A DNA stretch of 64,000 nucleotides, from assembly GCA_037013495.1 (NCBI GenBank), contig CM072801.1:15429501-15493500 (forward strand), given 5' to 3'. The number at the start of each line of letters is the position of its first letter. The first letter of the stretch is position 1. A program made the position numbers and the translations under genes. The notes below the pieces were generated by a model. That model made no database searches, had not been told where the DNA came from, and worked only from the letters and a program-made list of their open reading frames with translations. Shown here piece after piece: positions 13,677-25,485 of the stretch. This stretch comes from Hippophae tibetana (Eukaryota > Streptophyta > Magnoliopsida > Rosales > Elaeagnaceae).

Positions 13677-15156
13677 TGATGACTCTAGGAAAATAGAGTC
13701 ATTAATACATTTTTTTTACTTAATATTTACTTGATTTATTTAATAAATAATATTTTATGGCAAAGAAATTAAAAATGGATGAAAATATAATTTTTAGAAT
13801 TTTTCTAAAATTTGTATGAATTTTTAACGCAAGACCAATCAGAAGCTGCCACATGGCATGACACAAAATAGAGGAGCTGATTGGGCAAGCCACGCGGATG
13901 TCACGTAAGCATGGAGAGTGAATCACGCCGTTCTACGTGTGAGGACGATGAAACACACGTCACATGTCAACACGGCAATTGCTCTGCGCGTTCAACCAGT
14001 GTTCCATGCCTTCTATTCTCGCGAATCATGTTACGCCACATGTTGCTGACTCGGCAAGCATTGACTATGATCAGTCTCCTCAGCCATGCATCGCTTCTTG
14101 ATTCGCCCAATGAATTTTTGATGCCACTTATCACCCTATGATTGGCTGAAATTGTCATTTTTGCTTGTCTTGATCGTAGCCCTTGATCTGAAGCTGATCG
14201 GATGGTCCAAATTGTACCTAAGCTTTATTTAAACCCCTAATCACTCCATAAACCTTAATTCACCTCCATTAGCATAATTTTAGTCAGTTTTTAGAGAGAA
14301 AAATATAGAAAAATTTAAGAGACGACAAAATTTGGTGGAGATTTAAAAGGAGATTAATTATATAATTCAAGAGATTGATTGTTTTTCTTCTTCTACTCTT
14401 TTCTTTATCAATTTTATATCTTTCTTTATGAAAAATATGAGATTTATGAACACAATTATGTGTAATTAATTTATTAATCTAGGAATCTTATAAACCCAAT
14501 TTTTACCATGTGATGATATAAAATTTTACCCCAATTATAATTTTAATTTAATTTGATTTTTATGCTATTAATTAATTGGTCAATAATTTTTCTATAGAGG
14601 AAATTAAATAGATTTGAGAGAATTATTTAATTATTTATCTTGATTAAATAACATGCATAGTTTATAGGTAGAGATGTATTATTCTTATATATGTGATCCA
14701 TAATTGATAAACTTAATGAGTAGTATGCAATTTAATTGGCATGATAGTGTGATTGAATTAATTACAATATAGTGTGTAGTTTACTTGAGAGATGAATACA
14801 TGCTAGATTAGATTTAATTGATCATGTAATTAATTGATAATTATATTGGGGGGATTTTAACGATTCTCATGTTTAGAAAATTAAGGGATTAAGTATTCCT
14901 AGATATTTTCTCATATATCTTTTTAGTCACAAAATTTGATTTATTTAATTATTGTTATTTACTTTTAGTTATTTTAATTTTATTTTCTTAAAATATAAAA
15001 ACACCAAAAAATTTGATTTTTATTATTTTTAGTTTTAAAAATTAATTTCTATTAAAATAATCTTCATGGAAACGATTTTTACTTATTATTTTATTACTTT
15101 TTATGATACGTATACTTACATATTCATTACAAACATAATTTGTGTGGCAATCATCT
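13677..15156 (+). mobile_element. probable solo LTR-like block
   Basis: The block opens with TGATGACTCTAGG and closes with GTGGCAATCATC, close to the TGATGA..TCATCA ends of the other LTRs here. About 13800-14220 is locally much richer in GC with ATTGGC-type CCAAT boxes. TTATTTAAA at 14225-14233 could be a TATA box, followed by a leader with AGAGAGAAAAA. The 3' part has GATACGTATACTTACA and TTTGTGTGGCAA, like the ends of Tat/Ogre-type LTRs. No convincing target duplication was found, so the edges are tentative and the copy is probably old. An alternative is a 5' portion of an unknown gene. Confidence 0.42.
13680..13701. repeat. short perfect hairpin at LTR-like edge
   Basis: TGACTCTA and TAGAGTCA are exact reverse complements separated by six bases (GGAAAA). 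The hairpin lies three bases inside the proposed left edge of the LTR-like block at 13677. Confidence 0.6.
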
Positions 15157-16008
15157 AAAAATAAAATAGGAAAATAAAACTACAGGTTATGTAATTATGT
15201 GAAGATATGCATATTAGTCACACAATTAATAGTTCAGCACATTAGATCCTATAATTTAAATAAATTGGTCTATTTAATCCAATTACTTATACACCATTTA
15301 AATTAGCCCAAGAAAATAATAGCATTTTGCGTGAACCAAAAACTAAGAGCATTTGCATAATTTCATTGGGACGAATAGGGTTTCAAGACAGGAAAAAATA
15401 AAAAAATAAAAAGAAGTCAAGTCCTTCACCAACTTTCCCTTCCCGAGCAAGCGTTAGAACACTTCGATTTTTCCTTTTTCAAATATAAGAATCTCACAAA
15501 CAGAATTCTAGGAAAGTAATAGATTCAATTTTTTCCTTCTTTAAACACGAGAATCTTTACTATTAGAATGCTTCTACTAAACTATAGTGAGATTCTGATC
15601 TCTTTTACCTTAGTGCTCCATTTTTGTTTCTTTTTGGTTTATTGTATGTTTGTACTTGTTTTGATAAGCTGAGAGTTTTTCAAAGAATTATTATTCTTTG
15701 GACAGGTGAATGCTTCAAACAAAGACTAAAAAATTTATGTGTTATGGTCCCTTTGTTGACTTTAAATCATTATCATATTTTTTGTTTGCATATTGGCTGG
15801 TGGGATATGTTTTGTTTGCATATGGGTTGCTGTTACAAGCTTTATTGAACTTAGAGCATTCATTACCATATTAAATATTACATTAACTAAACATGACATG
15901 CAAATGTATAGAATTTGGATTTGATTGAATAGTTAAGCACATAACTTTAAACAACTAATTTAAAATGCATTTAGTTTTTTTCTCCTCAGGCGATTACCTC
16001 AATATTTT
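15157..16008. other. intergenic stretch, no gene recognised
   Basis: About 15340-15700 is slightly richer in GC than its surroundings and contains CCCTTCCCGAGCAAGCG and a pyrimidine-rich run. It might be an old 5' leader of the Mutator-like gene that follows. No reading frame of note and no known motif was recognised. Confidence 0.35.
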
Positions 16009-16009
16009 A

Positions 16010-16800
16010 TTATTAGTGTGAATTATGGTGGAAAGTTTGTCTTAGAAAATGAAAACAAACTTACTTTGGAGGCAAAGTAGTGAATTATGGCTACTATCAC
16101 ATAAACAAAATGAATTTGGAAAGATTCAAGGACTTGGCAGTTTTGTTTGGAATAAACTTTGATTCTATCAAGATTTATTATATGATACCACAGTTATTTG
16201 ATATTAAGGATTTGAGTTTAATTTAGAATGATGACACTGCAAAAGAGCTTTGTTATTTCTTGCATGTAAATCATATTAGGATTATAAATATTATTTATGG
16301 AGAACATTATTGTTGAGACAGAAATTGATGAGGCAAACTTGGTGGATAATAAAGTTATGGACTTTAATCAATTTAAGGATAGTGTTTCTAGGATTGCTTT
16401 ATTGAAAGTTGATGTTGTAGAGAGTACGGGGGTTGAAGATGATGTTGATGATGTAAATGAAGCTGAAAATGACAATGAAGATAGTGAAAATAGAGGCAGT
16501 GAAGTTACTAGTGATCACTTAGAATCAAATTGTGGTGAAGAGGATATGGATGAAGATAAAATAATTAACATGTTAGATATATCATTGGAAATTGTTAAGT
16601 TAAAAACTAGAATGTTGTTTTCAAGCATTTATGTATTGAGAAAAGCGATGAAATTATATATGATTAAACATGGAAGACAAATGAAGAGATTTAAAAATGA
16701 TTTAGACAGATTTTAAATAAAACGTACGAGTCCTGGTTGTATATGGTAAATGATTGTTGGTAGACGTGGGAATTGTTCTTTTTTCATGTGATTGAGTGTC
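16010..16800 (+). pseudogene. Mutator-like (MULE) transposase, N-terminal fragment
   Basis: The segment resembles the N-terminal part of plant MuDR-type transposases. First comes a region like VNYGYYHINKMNLERFKDL then FGINFDSIKIYYMIP (about 16080-16200). Next is an acidic linker (VEDDVDDVNEAENDNEDSEN within the 139-residue frame 16297-16716). Last is the start of the MuDR DNA-binding domain, like MLFSSIYVLRKAMKLYMIKH and GRQMKRFKNDLDRF near 16610-16715. The zinc-binding stretch that should follow is only hinted at (SPGCIWMI near 16728-16750, frame changed). The catalytic DDE region and SWIM zinc finger are absent, so the gene is truncated. The 5' part is in a different frame from the main frame and carries internal stops. 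No terminal inverted repeats were identified. Confidence 0.72.
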
Positions 16801-19641
16801 ACAAAGAAAAATAAGATAGGTGCAAAAGGAATTACAAGTGTAAACATATTACAAGTACATTCAACTGTTTATGTTTCTAGTATTGGTTGTTTATTTTTAG
16901 CACTATGTATGAATTTTATTAGCATGTGTTGTTCAATATTTATGTATTGTTTATATGTCTATGTGATGTATGTTGTTGTGTTGCTTTAATATTGCGTTGT
17001 TGGATGCATGAGTGATTAGAATTATTACATTATGTATTTCTTTTCTCCCTCATATAAGAGTATTCCTTTAACTTTCTATGTCAAAAGGGGGAAGGGTTTT
17101 TTTTGTACAACCTAATGATTGATGCATGGGATATAAATGTAGGATTACATTGCATCATATATTCCTAACTTGCATACATATAGGAAGAGTTTAGCATGAA
17201 TTCCAGGGGAGTTGTATTTTTATGTTGCATGATTGATTGTATATAACTTATCAATGTGTACTTATATAGGGGTAATATAATAGTATTTTGTTAGACTACA
17301 TGTAGGTATATATGATACATTTACGAGTATATGTTGTTTCATGTGTGTACGATAGAAGTGTAGTTATAGACTATGAAGTTTAGATGGAGTTGTGAGTTCA
17401 GATATGCAGCATGAAGTGATGCATCAAGAAGGATGTGGTGATTCATGAAAATAGATGGAGCACAACAAGATAGATGCACTGAGTTAAGTGTATTTAGGGG
17501 TGTCTAGTTTATGCGTCAAAATTTGTTCATGAAAATGAATTCTATTAAGTCATCTTACATAAATGTATTATGTATTGATGATCTTTATAGTTTGTGTAGT
17601 GTTTTGTCATAAAAATTAAAAAGGTGAGATTGTAAGAGATGTTGTTTTCTTGTTAGCATTCTCATGTGCAAGGCACGAAGTTAATATTTTTTAATGTATT
17701 ATCATCCTCTCTATGAAGTCAATTGCTAATGGTTCAATATTGCACACTCATACATAAATTTTAAACTTTATATGTTTGCATGATACATATACTACCGGGA
17801 GGTTGAGAATATTTTTAAGTTATGTTTGTGCATCTAGTTTGTTTTTGTGTTTGTAGGTATTTGTGAAAAATTACTTAGTATTTTTTAAACAAAAAGACCA
17901 GTTTTTAAGCTTGTCAAAGTGCTTACTAAGTGGTCAATGAGATAGTTAACGAGGAGGTTGGAAAGATATTGTGAATATTATCCTTGCTATGACAGCTATT
18001 ATTCTCGTCGATGTGGTCAACGATAGTAAGGTGGTCGATGAGGGTCGTGGTAGCTCAAGGGTTTTCTATAAATACCCTCCCTTTTTCAATTTTAAAATTA
18101 ATTAAAAAAACATAGAGAAAATCTTGCAGTTGTCAAACTTTATTTTATAAATGAAAAGTGTTTTCTAAACTATGTATCATCAATATGTTAAGTGTGGTTT
18201 TGTATTGTTGATACGTTGAGTAATTTTCCAAAATGTGTTTTTAGGTTGATTAATTAAAATTTGATTAACACTAAGACATAGTTTGCATCTTGGTAAATGT
18301 GTATGGGATTTCCCTTACCTTAATTCGTATTTCATATTGAGCCATTAGTGATTATATAACATCATATGAGAGTCAGATTTATAGATTAGATCGTAATTTA
18401 CGTGGAGACAATAGAGAAAGCATCTTAGGAACAGTTGAGAATGGTGCTCCAACTGGTAGAGATATTAGCATATATTGTCATAGGTTGTGAAATGTTGATT
18501 TAATTTTATTAGTAAATTTCTTTCTCTTGAGTGGTTGCCTATGCAATTTGTGGATGTTACCATATGGGTATGAATCTTAAATAAGTTTATCACGTCATAT
18601 TGGTGCGTTTGTATGATCACATATTATGTTAGTACATTCGGAATTACATATAAATATGTTCCTACATAGGAGGATCTAAGTATGAATGGAAAATATTTCT
18701 TTTGTTACTACTTTCCTTTTTTATTACATGTTGTTAATGTCATGCTTTTGATTATTGTCATCATGTGTACTAGTTGTTGATTATCTTAATGTCTTCTACT
18801 ATATGTAAACTTGTTGTGTCTTTCTCCTTGTTCATCTACCTATTTATTTAATTTCCTTGTTTGTTTTGTTGCTTACGAGAGTTCAATGAATTTTAGGGTA
18901 TCAGTATCACCTTTCCTTGGTTAAGTGTTAGGTTTTAGACTTTTTCAAGTTGTGTAAGTTTATTGTTAGTTAATCATTATATCCAAATAGATAAATTTTT
19001 ATCTTAAACACCCACAATAAGTCAAAAGATTATCTTAAATTTATTTTTAAGCTATTGGAAAAAATAATACCATATTTTTAAACTTGATGGCACCTAGCCA
19101 TTTAAAAAATAATAATAAAGGCAATACAATAATATTACTAATAAACTTACCATTTTATAAAATGGTGAATTTGGTGCAAAGTTTTCATTCTTTTATTTAA
19201 TGTTGAATTCCATCAAACAAAACACTGGTTTAAAAATGCATGTTTTTTTATCACTTTGAATTCAATCCAATCCAATTCAAATCGAATTTAAAGATTTTCA
19301 ATTCAAAGTTGATTTGATGAAGTAACCAGTCCAAACTAATATGAATCCAAGCAAATCGAATTTATCATATTGGATAAAGTCGAATTGAGTTTCAAACTTA
19401 TATATGAATTATTATCATAGATAAAACATAGTATATTCAACATTTTAATTTTAAATTGGTGCATCTATAGCAAAATTTGTTATTTATATTCACAATTAAG
19501 AGAATCACAAGAATAATAACTATACTTAGAGACATAAAACTATTATAAATATTTAAAATTTATACTTTATTTTTAAACTAAAATTATAATTTAATATTAT
19601 TCTAATATGTATAATATTTAGATAAAACACATTATAAAATA
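16801..19641. other. AT-rich stretch without recognisable gene
   Basis: No convincing coding region. Short patches near 17930-18060 (TGGTCAATGAGATAG, GTGGTCGATGAGGG) and 18360-18500 are richer in GC. Near 19255-19390 there is a run of short related motifs such as CAATCCAATTCAAATCGAAT and CGAATTTATC, which could be a worn hAT-type subterminal region. Nothing here can be named with confidence. Confidence 0.35.
18066..18120 (+). promoter_or_regulatory. TATA-like promoter block
   Basis: CTATAAATACCCTCCC at about 18067-18082 is a good plant TATA box with a C/T-rich downstream stretch. It sits at the 3' side of a relatively GC-rich patch. The layout resembles an LTR promoter, but no LTR edges or downstream gene could be recognised. 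Confidence 0.35.
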
Positions 19642-20061
19642 TAGGTTGAAGGGTCTAAGTGGTCTGTCGCTTACACAAATAGAATACATATATCATGTAG
19701 TTTGTTTTTTGTGTACCACAAAGATATTATTACTTCAAACACTAAACTTATATTTTGACCATTGACTGAGCAATTGGATCATATTTTGTCATATGACCAA
19801 ATTTTTTTGTAAGGTTATTTTTAATCATTTACCATTATCCTAATAACCGCTATAAAATTATTATTCCATAAATTTCCTAAAAACTTTGGTAACATGGCTA
19901 ATAAATGATAGAATCTAACATAATTTCTTAATAAATAGTCAAAGTAGGATTTTAGTGTTAATTTTATAAAAGTAACAGACCTATGTGGTACATCAAAAAG
20001 CTATAAGTCTTATATGCTCTATTTTTGTAAGTTACAGGACTCATGGTGCCCTTCATCCCAA
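19642..20061. mobile_element. MITE, probable Mutator type, with ~80-bp inverted repeats
   Basis: The left end (TAGGTTGAAGGGTCTAAGTGG) and the reverse complement of the right end (TTGGGATGAAGGGCACCATG) correspond. The match continues inward for about 80 bases (CTTACACAAATAGAATACAT against CTTACAAAAATAGAGCATAT, then GTACCACA in both). Flanks TATAAAATA (19633-19641) and AATAAAATA (20062-20070) match at 8 of 9 positions. A 9-bp duplication would fit Mutator-type elements, although A/T-rich flanks make this weak. There is no coding capacity. Confidence 0.58.
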
Positions 20062-21108
20062 AATAAAATAAATATTTATTTATAATTTTAATAATAATTC
20101 AATCTAGATAAATCTAAAGAGAATTTTTCATGAAAAATCTAAATACTTAAGTCAAAATATGATAGCTCTATCCAATAATTTTATACAAAATTTTACAAGG
20201 AATTTTGACGCCATACAGAAGCACGAATGTACCATAATATGAAAACACTTAGAAAATAAGAAAAATATGAGCAAAGTTTAGACTAGTCAAACTCACTCTC
20301 TAGTAAATCTAAAATAGGACAAGCCTACTTATGTTATCTATCTTTAGACAAACACTTTAGCAATTCTAGAGTAAGACTAGCCTAAAGATATTCCTTTATC
20401 TCGTGAATAAAATGACTTTAACCTCCAAACAGAATAAAAAATAGCTATTCTTAAAAATTAGGAATAAGAGAAAAAAAAAGAAATAAGAGAACTTCTTTAA
20501 TAATACTAAGTTAATTATTTTCTAGAATGTTTTATACAAGCATAGAGCCTCGTTAGTTATAATTGAAAAGTCCTTAGAATAGTTCATAAAGTTTCTATGT
20601 GTGACTCTAGTAATATACACAAAAAGAACTTTGAATAAAGGTTTCTACATGGGACTCTAGTAGTACATAAAAATTAAAACACTAAACAAAATAAGTTATT
20701 ACTTTAATAGAACTCTAAACAAAATAAAATACTCTTTATTTTCTAATCTTATCCCGTATTAAATTTTCCACTCATTTAATGACATATATCACAAGCATAA
20801 CTTTTGCTTCTAATTTTCTCATAAACAAATACAAGATCAAATTTAATGATATGGTTCAACTAATGATCTTGATGTGAGTATTTTTTGTTTCAAAACACAT
20901 GTTTCAATTACATATTGTTTGCTATAAAAAAAATAGAAGATTAAATTTAAGAACATTTCTTTGTGCTACATATTGTAGTGTATTTATAACTGACGTGACA
21001 TATAATTATTACTTAAAATATATAGACTTATTTTTATCTTATGATTAACAACTATATAGTTTTAATATACCATAATTTATAATAAATAAATTTATTTTAT
21101 AAATTTAT
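20062..21108. other. AT-rich stretch, no gene recognised
   Basis: Only a short near-repeat is visible near 20588-20665, where GTTTCTATGTGTGACTCTAG recurs as GTTTCTACATGGGACTCTAG about 60 bases later. No RNA gene or coding region is supported. Confidence 0.4.
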
Positions 21109-21989
21109 GATATTAATAGGGGTTTTCGTGGTTTGATGTGGTCCAATTTTTAGTAAAAAATATTTAACCAAACTGAACCATTCCTATTGCTTTAACCAAA
21201 CTAGACTAGAACGTTGGGCTAATAAAAATGTTGTACCTGAACGGTCCAATCCGGTTTGGTTAACGATTTTCAATGGTCTGGTTAATAATACATAAATATG
21301 ATACAGTTTAATATGATACAATCAAATGTTCTACTCATCATACATAAATATGATACAATCTAATCTGAGAAATGATTGGTAATGAACTCTACCAAACAAA
21401 GGGAAGTAACTAAAGCATTCTAAGTAAGAAATATTGAAGTCAGACACTCTGATGCATAGGTTTATATTATAATGTTCATGATAAAGGAAATTAAATGACA
21501 GAGAAAACTTAAATAGATAATAGAGTCCAAGTACCATCTTGTCAATATAAAAAAAAGAAAAAGGAAAGAGTGCATTCAATCCATTGTTGATGTGATACAG
21601 TTAATCAAGTAATGAAAAAATTACTAATATCAAAATACATTGCAGCTTAACTTATGATGTATGCATATTTCATATCATGAAGAAGTCAATTATAACTTAC
21701 GAGTCAATTATGTCGCATCGTCAAAGTGCCTATCAATATAGACCATTTGCTTCGCTGTAACTAGGACCTACAGGAAGAAACTTTTAATAATATTTTGCTT
21801 ACATTCATAAGCTTACATACACTTAATAATATTTTGTATTGCACTCATAAGCTTACATTTAATTATTTAACAAACAAGAAGAAACCTAACCATTATTAAT
21901 CATAAATTATCAATGTAGTGTCTTTAATGAACTCTACGAGCAAATAAAATCATATATCATTATATAATAATATTTAAAAAATAAAATTA

Positions 21990-24240
21990 GAAATAATTTT
22001 TTTAAGTATTGTAATTACCTAAATCAATATCTTCATAAATCTCAAGCTCATCATTATATTTCGGTAAGCTAATATAGTCATTATTAATTGAGGAACATAA
22101 CCAATTTTGAGTACATATTAATGCCTCTACCATTTCGGATTCAGAGAACTCTTAAATAGATCAAGAATAAGCTTTTTTTTGCTAAAATATGATATGATAC
22201 AAAAGTTGAAACTTGAACAACTAACATATCACGTACAATGAGAGAGATGATAGGAAACCGAAAATAATTTGCCTTCCACCATTTCAATATATCAAACTTA
22301 TCCAACATGAAATTTTCACATGGGGTGTTCAAATATTTCTCAACCTCAAGTTTCAACTCCAAACTATTTTTCTCCTCTAAGAGTTTAAGAAATTTCATCT
22401 TTCTTGCTTCCTTAGATAAGGGAATCATTCCTATTACATCTTGTGGTTGAGTCACATTAGATTAACAATCATTTCCATGCATTAGTGTATAGTAAGCATT
22501 GAACATGTCCATGAAAGTATTTTTGACATTATCTCTTAATTTTTAATCAATTTATAAATCATAAATCTCCTCAAATAAGAATTTCAAATACTCCAATTTG
22601 TATCTTGGATCAAGTACAAATGCAACATACAACATCTTATTTGTATTATCTACATTTCCCTAATACTTCTTAATTTTTTAATGCTAGCAACCATATTTTT
22701 CAACAACTCATCATCGAAACCACACCATGTAAGTATTTGAGATTGAATGTTATGCAATTCTATAAAATATAAATTTAACGTGGTATATAAAGATACACTG
22801 AATGCTAATATGGAGTCATAAAAAGTCTTTAATAACTTGACAAAAACACTAGCACTCTTCCAATCATCTAATGTTGGAGGCCCAACACTCGATCACTCCT
22901 CATGAAAATAAGAAATAAAGTTTGTTCCTTCCTCTCCTTTGAGACGATTAAAAGCTTTTTGAAAATCTAAAGAAGATTTTAACATTAGATATATGAAATT
23001 TCATCTTGTAGGTACATCTAGCATGATACTTCCTTTGGACTCAATACTTTCCTTAATAGAACACATTTTAAAATTTTGTAATCTCAAAGGAGAAGATCCA
23101 ACAAATTTCACTGCATAACAAATATTCATAATAGTATTGTAAAGATTTTTAAGTCCTACTCTTACAACTAAGTTCAAAATGTGAACACAACATCGTAGAT
23201 GAAAGAACTCCCCACTCATAACAAGTCCATCATTCCAATTTTTTAGCTTCCTTTTCAAGTATGACACAGTAGTATCATTTGAGGAATCATTATCAAGAGT
23301 TACGGTGAATACCTTACATATACCCCAATCATGCAACCTTTGTTCTATCACTGTCCCAATTGTATCACCTTTATGATTCTCAACTGACAAAAGTTTATAA
23401 TTATATTTTGCAATCTCCAATATTTGTCAATATGATGAGTGGTTAGAAAAATATAATAAACATTTTTGAATTGAAGTCTAAGAATCACTACTAAGACAAA
23501 CTCTTTGCTTTTCACTTATGAAAAATTTTATCAAACTTTTTTTCTCATCTAAATAAAGTTGAAACACATCATTAGAAATTGTTTGACAAGATGGCACATA
23601 AAACTTAGGACAAATTTCAACTATAAAATATTTAAATCCCTCACCCTCAACAAACCTAAAAGACAATTCATCAATAATAATCATTTTTGGCAAAGCAACT
23701 CTAGCACGTTTTGCATCAAATGATACAATAACTAATTTATGAGTTGTCGTATCACCCTCTTCTTTTTAGGTTTGAAAACTTATCATCTTTTCTTCTCTAT
23801 CGACTTATTTAGGAATCTTCCTACATAAATTTTTGAAGTGATATATCATTGAAGTAGTTTCATTCCTTATGGGTTGAGCATCATAACTTTTATTACAATA
23901 GTAGTATAAAAGCTCTAGGATTTTTTCACATCATAGGGTAAAATAAATGAAAAATGATTCCATATTTATGACTAGAAATTTTTTGGTTTCTTTATATCAT
24001 ATTTGTTATTGGGATCAACATTACTCACTTCTATTTCTCTTTTTAAAGATGAGTTGTTTAAATTCAGTGGTGGCTTTTTCATTTCCTCTGGATGAATTTC
24101 AGGTTTAATGTCTTCAATCATAATAAAGTGAGGAAATTGACTTGGTCTAATAAACTCATGTAAATCATCATCACCTATATATAGATTAGTACATATCAAA
24201 TTCAAATATGAAAGGAAATATACAAGTCTTCACTTAAAGA
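21990..24240 (-). pseudogene. hAT transposase (RICESLEEPER/Ac-like), degenerate
   Basis: Reading leftward: an N-terminal region with the start of a BED zinc finger followed by stops (24205-23870); the 71-residue block at 23693-23478 matching the conserved MIIIDELSFRFVEGEGFKYF and SEKQRVCLSSD motifs; the 139-residue block at 23420-23001 with NHKGDTIGTVIEQRLHDWGI, TLDNDSSND, the CCVHILNLVV motif and SSPLRLQNFK ending in LDVPTR; then a worn middle; then the C-terminal dimerisation region at 22455-22141 (KYLNTPCENF, FDILKWWKANYFRFPIISLI, VRDMLVVQVSTF). These blocks are in order and cover most of a hAT transposase. They are separated by stops and frame changes, including a stop directly after LSSDS and another soon after IWNHF. 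The gene is dead but the family is clear. Confidence 0.88.
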
Positions 24241-24278
24241 CTATCTATAAAAATGATATTTTACTAACAATTGAAACA

Positions 24279-24715
24279 ATATGAGAACAATTGAACTTGA
24301 AAATTTTCTTTTTGACTAGGAAATATATAACAGGTCATACAATGAAGATTGCATGGGAATTGATTTAGAACAAAATAACACACAAATATAAAATAAGACC
24401 CAATAGTCTAATAAGTTATGTCTTCATATTCTCTTGTACAACATAAAGGCATAGGACTAATAATGAGAAGCAATCCAAGGAAACAAGCCTATCAATTTCA
24501 TAATTTTTACAAAACATCCAAATCCAAGAATAGGAAATAAGATGAAAATTAAAATACATTTTTCTATAAAGACATAACCGATTAAACTATTAGGTCCTAT
24601 TTTATGCTTATGTGTTATGTTGTTCTAAATCAATTCCCACGCAATCTTTATTGCATGGCCTGTTATATATTTCCTAGCCAAAAAGACACTTTTCAAGTTC
24701 AATTGTTCACATATA
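24279..24715. repeat. long inverted repeat (arms ~150 bp, loop ~135 bp) inside the hAT
   Basis: The arm at about 24279-24430 and the arm at about 24565-24715 are reverse complements with roughly 85-90% identity by eye. Shared stretches include GAACAATTGAACTTGAAAA, TAGGAAATATATAACAGG and GGGAATTGATTTAGAACAA. A transcript crossing the region would fold into a long hairpin. It could be a small foldback element that inserted into the hAT, or an inverted duplication of the transposon's own leader. No clear target duplication was seen at its edges. Confidence 0.8.
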
Positions 24716-25485
24716 AATGTATGGTTCTAGACTCTATAATATCAATATGTAAGCCACTTATGTTTTACTAGCATCAAAAACTCATACTATGTAGTTTGTC
24801 TTAATGGCTATGTACCAATTGGTATCCAATAAACATGGGAAAAGTTTGCATTGATAGAGTTCCTTATACACATATAGCATGAATTTAAATAACATATATT
24901 TAATTACATTTTATTTCTTTCTCTTTCTCTATTTTGGTAAATAATAGAACAGAGAAAACATAGAATGAGAGAGATTCTCATAAGAGATACCCAAGAAAAA
25001 CCTAAATAAAGATCATTTGGAAAATATAAGTTCCTTCCTTTATTTGGTAGGTTTTATTTGATTATGTGGAGTGAATTCTAAATTGGGTTCAATTTACCTT
25101 AACATAAGTTGGAACTCCACATACCTATTTCGTCCATAAATGGTAGGACTAGAGGCGAGGCTGGTTGGCGTTGGAGGCGGTGAGGATGCAGATATGGTAT
25201 TAGGGTCTTGAAGAGATTAATTGGATCCAGGGAACAATTTTGTTATATAATACCATATCTGTTAAAATATTTTTTTTAATATATTATTAATAACGGTCTG
25301 GTCTGATCTGACTGATTTAAAAATTAGTATAATCGGACCAAACTGTTTGAAAAATGATTTTAGTTAATACAAATTGGACTGAATCGTGTGATTTATAAAA
25401 ATTTTGAACCTGATCCAACCCAATTAGATCTGATTTTTCGATTTAATTTGATTTGATCTGATTTTTAGACATCTCTAAATATTAA

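Larger units (their letters stand above)
21117..25477 (-). mobile_element. hAT DNA transposon, both ends present, degenerate transposase
   Basis: The element starts TAGGGGTTTTCG and ends GACATCTCTA, so its short terminal repeats read TAGGGGTT and TAGAGATG. It is flanked by 8-bp direct repeats GATATTAA (21109-21116) and AATATTAA (25478-25485), 7 of 8 identical, as expected for hAT. Both subterminal regions (about 21125-21300 and 25285-25465) are rich in hAT-style motifs like GGTCCAATCCGGTTTGGTT and GGTCTGGTCTGATCTGAC. The transposase lies between on the minus strand. The total of 4361 bp is a normal size for an autonomous hAT, but the coding region is broken, so this copy cannot move by itself. 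A long inverted repeat sits upstream of the transposase. Confidence 0.9.
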
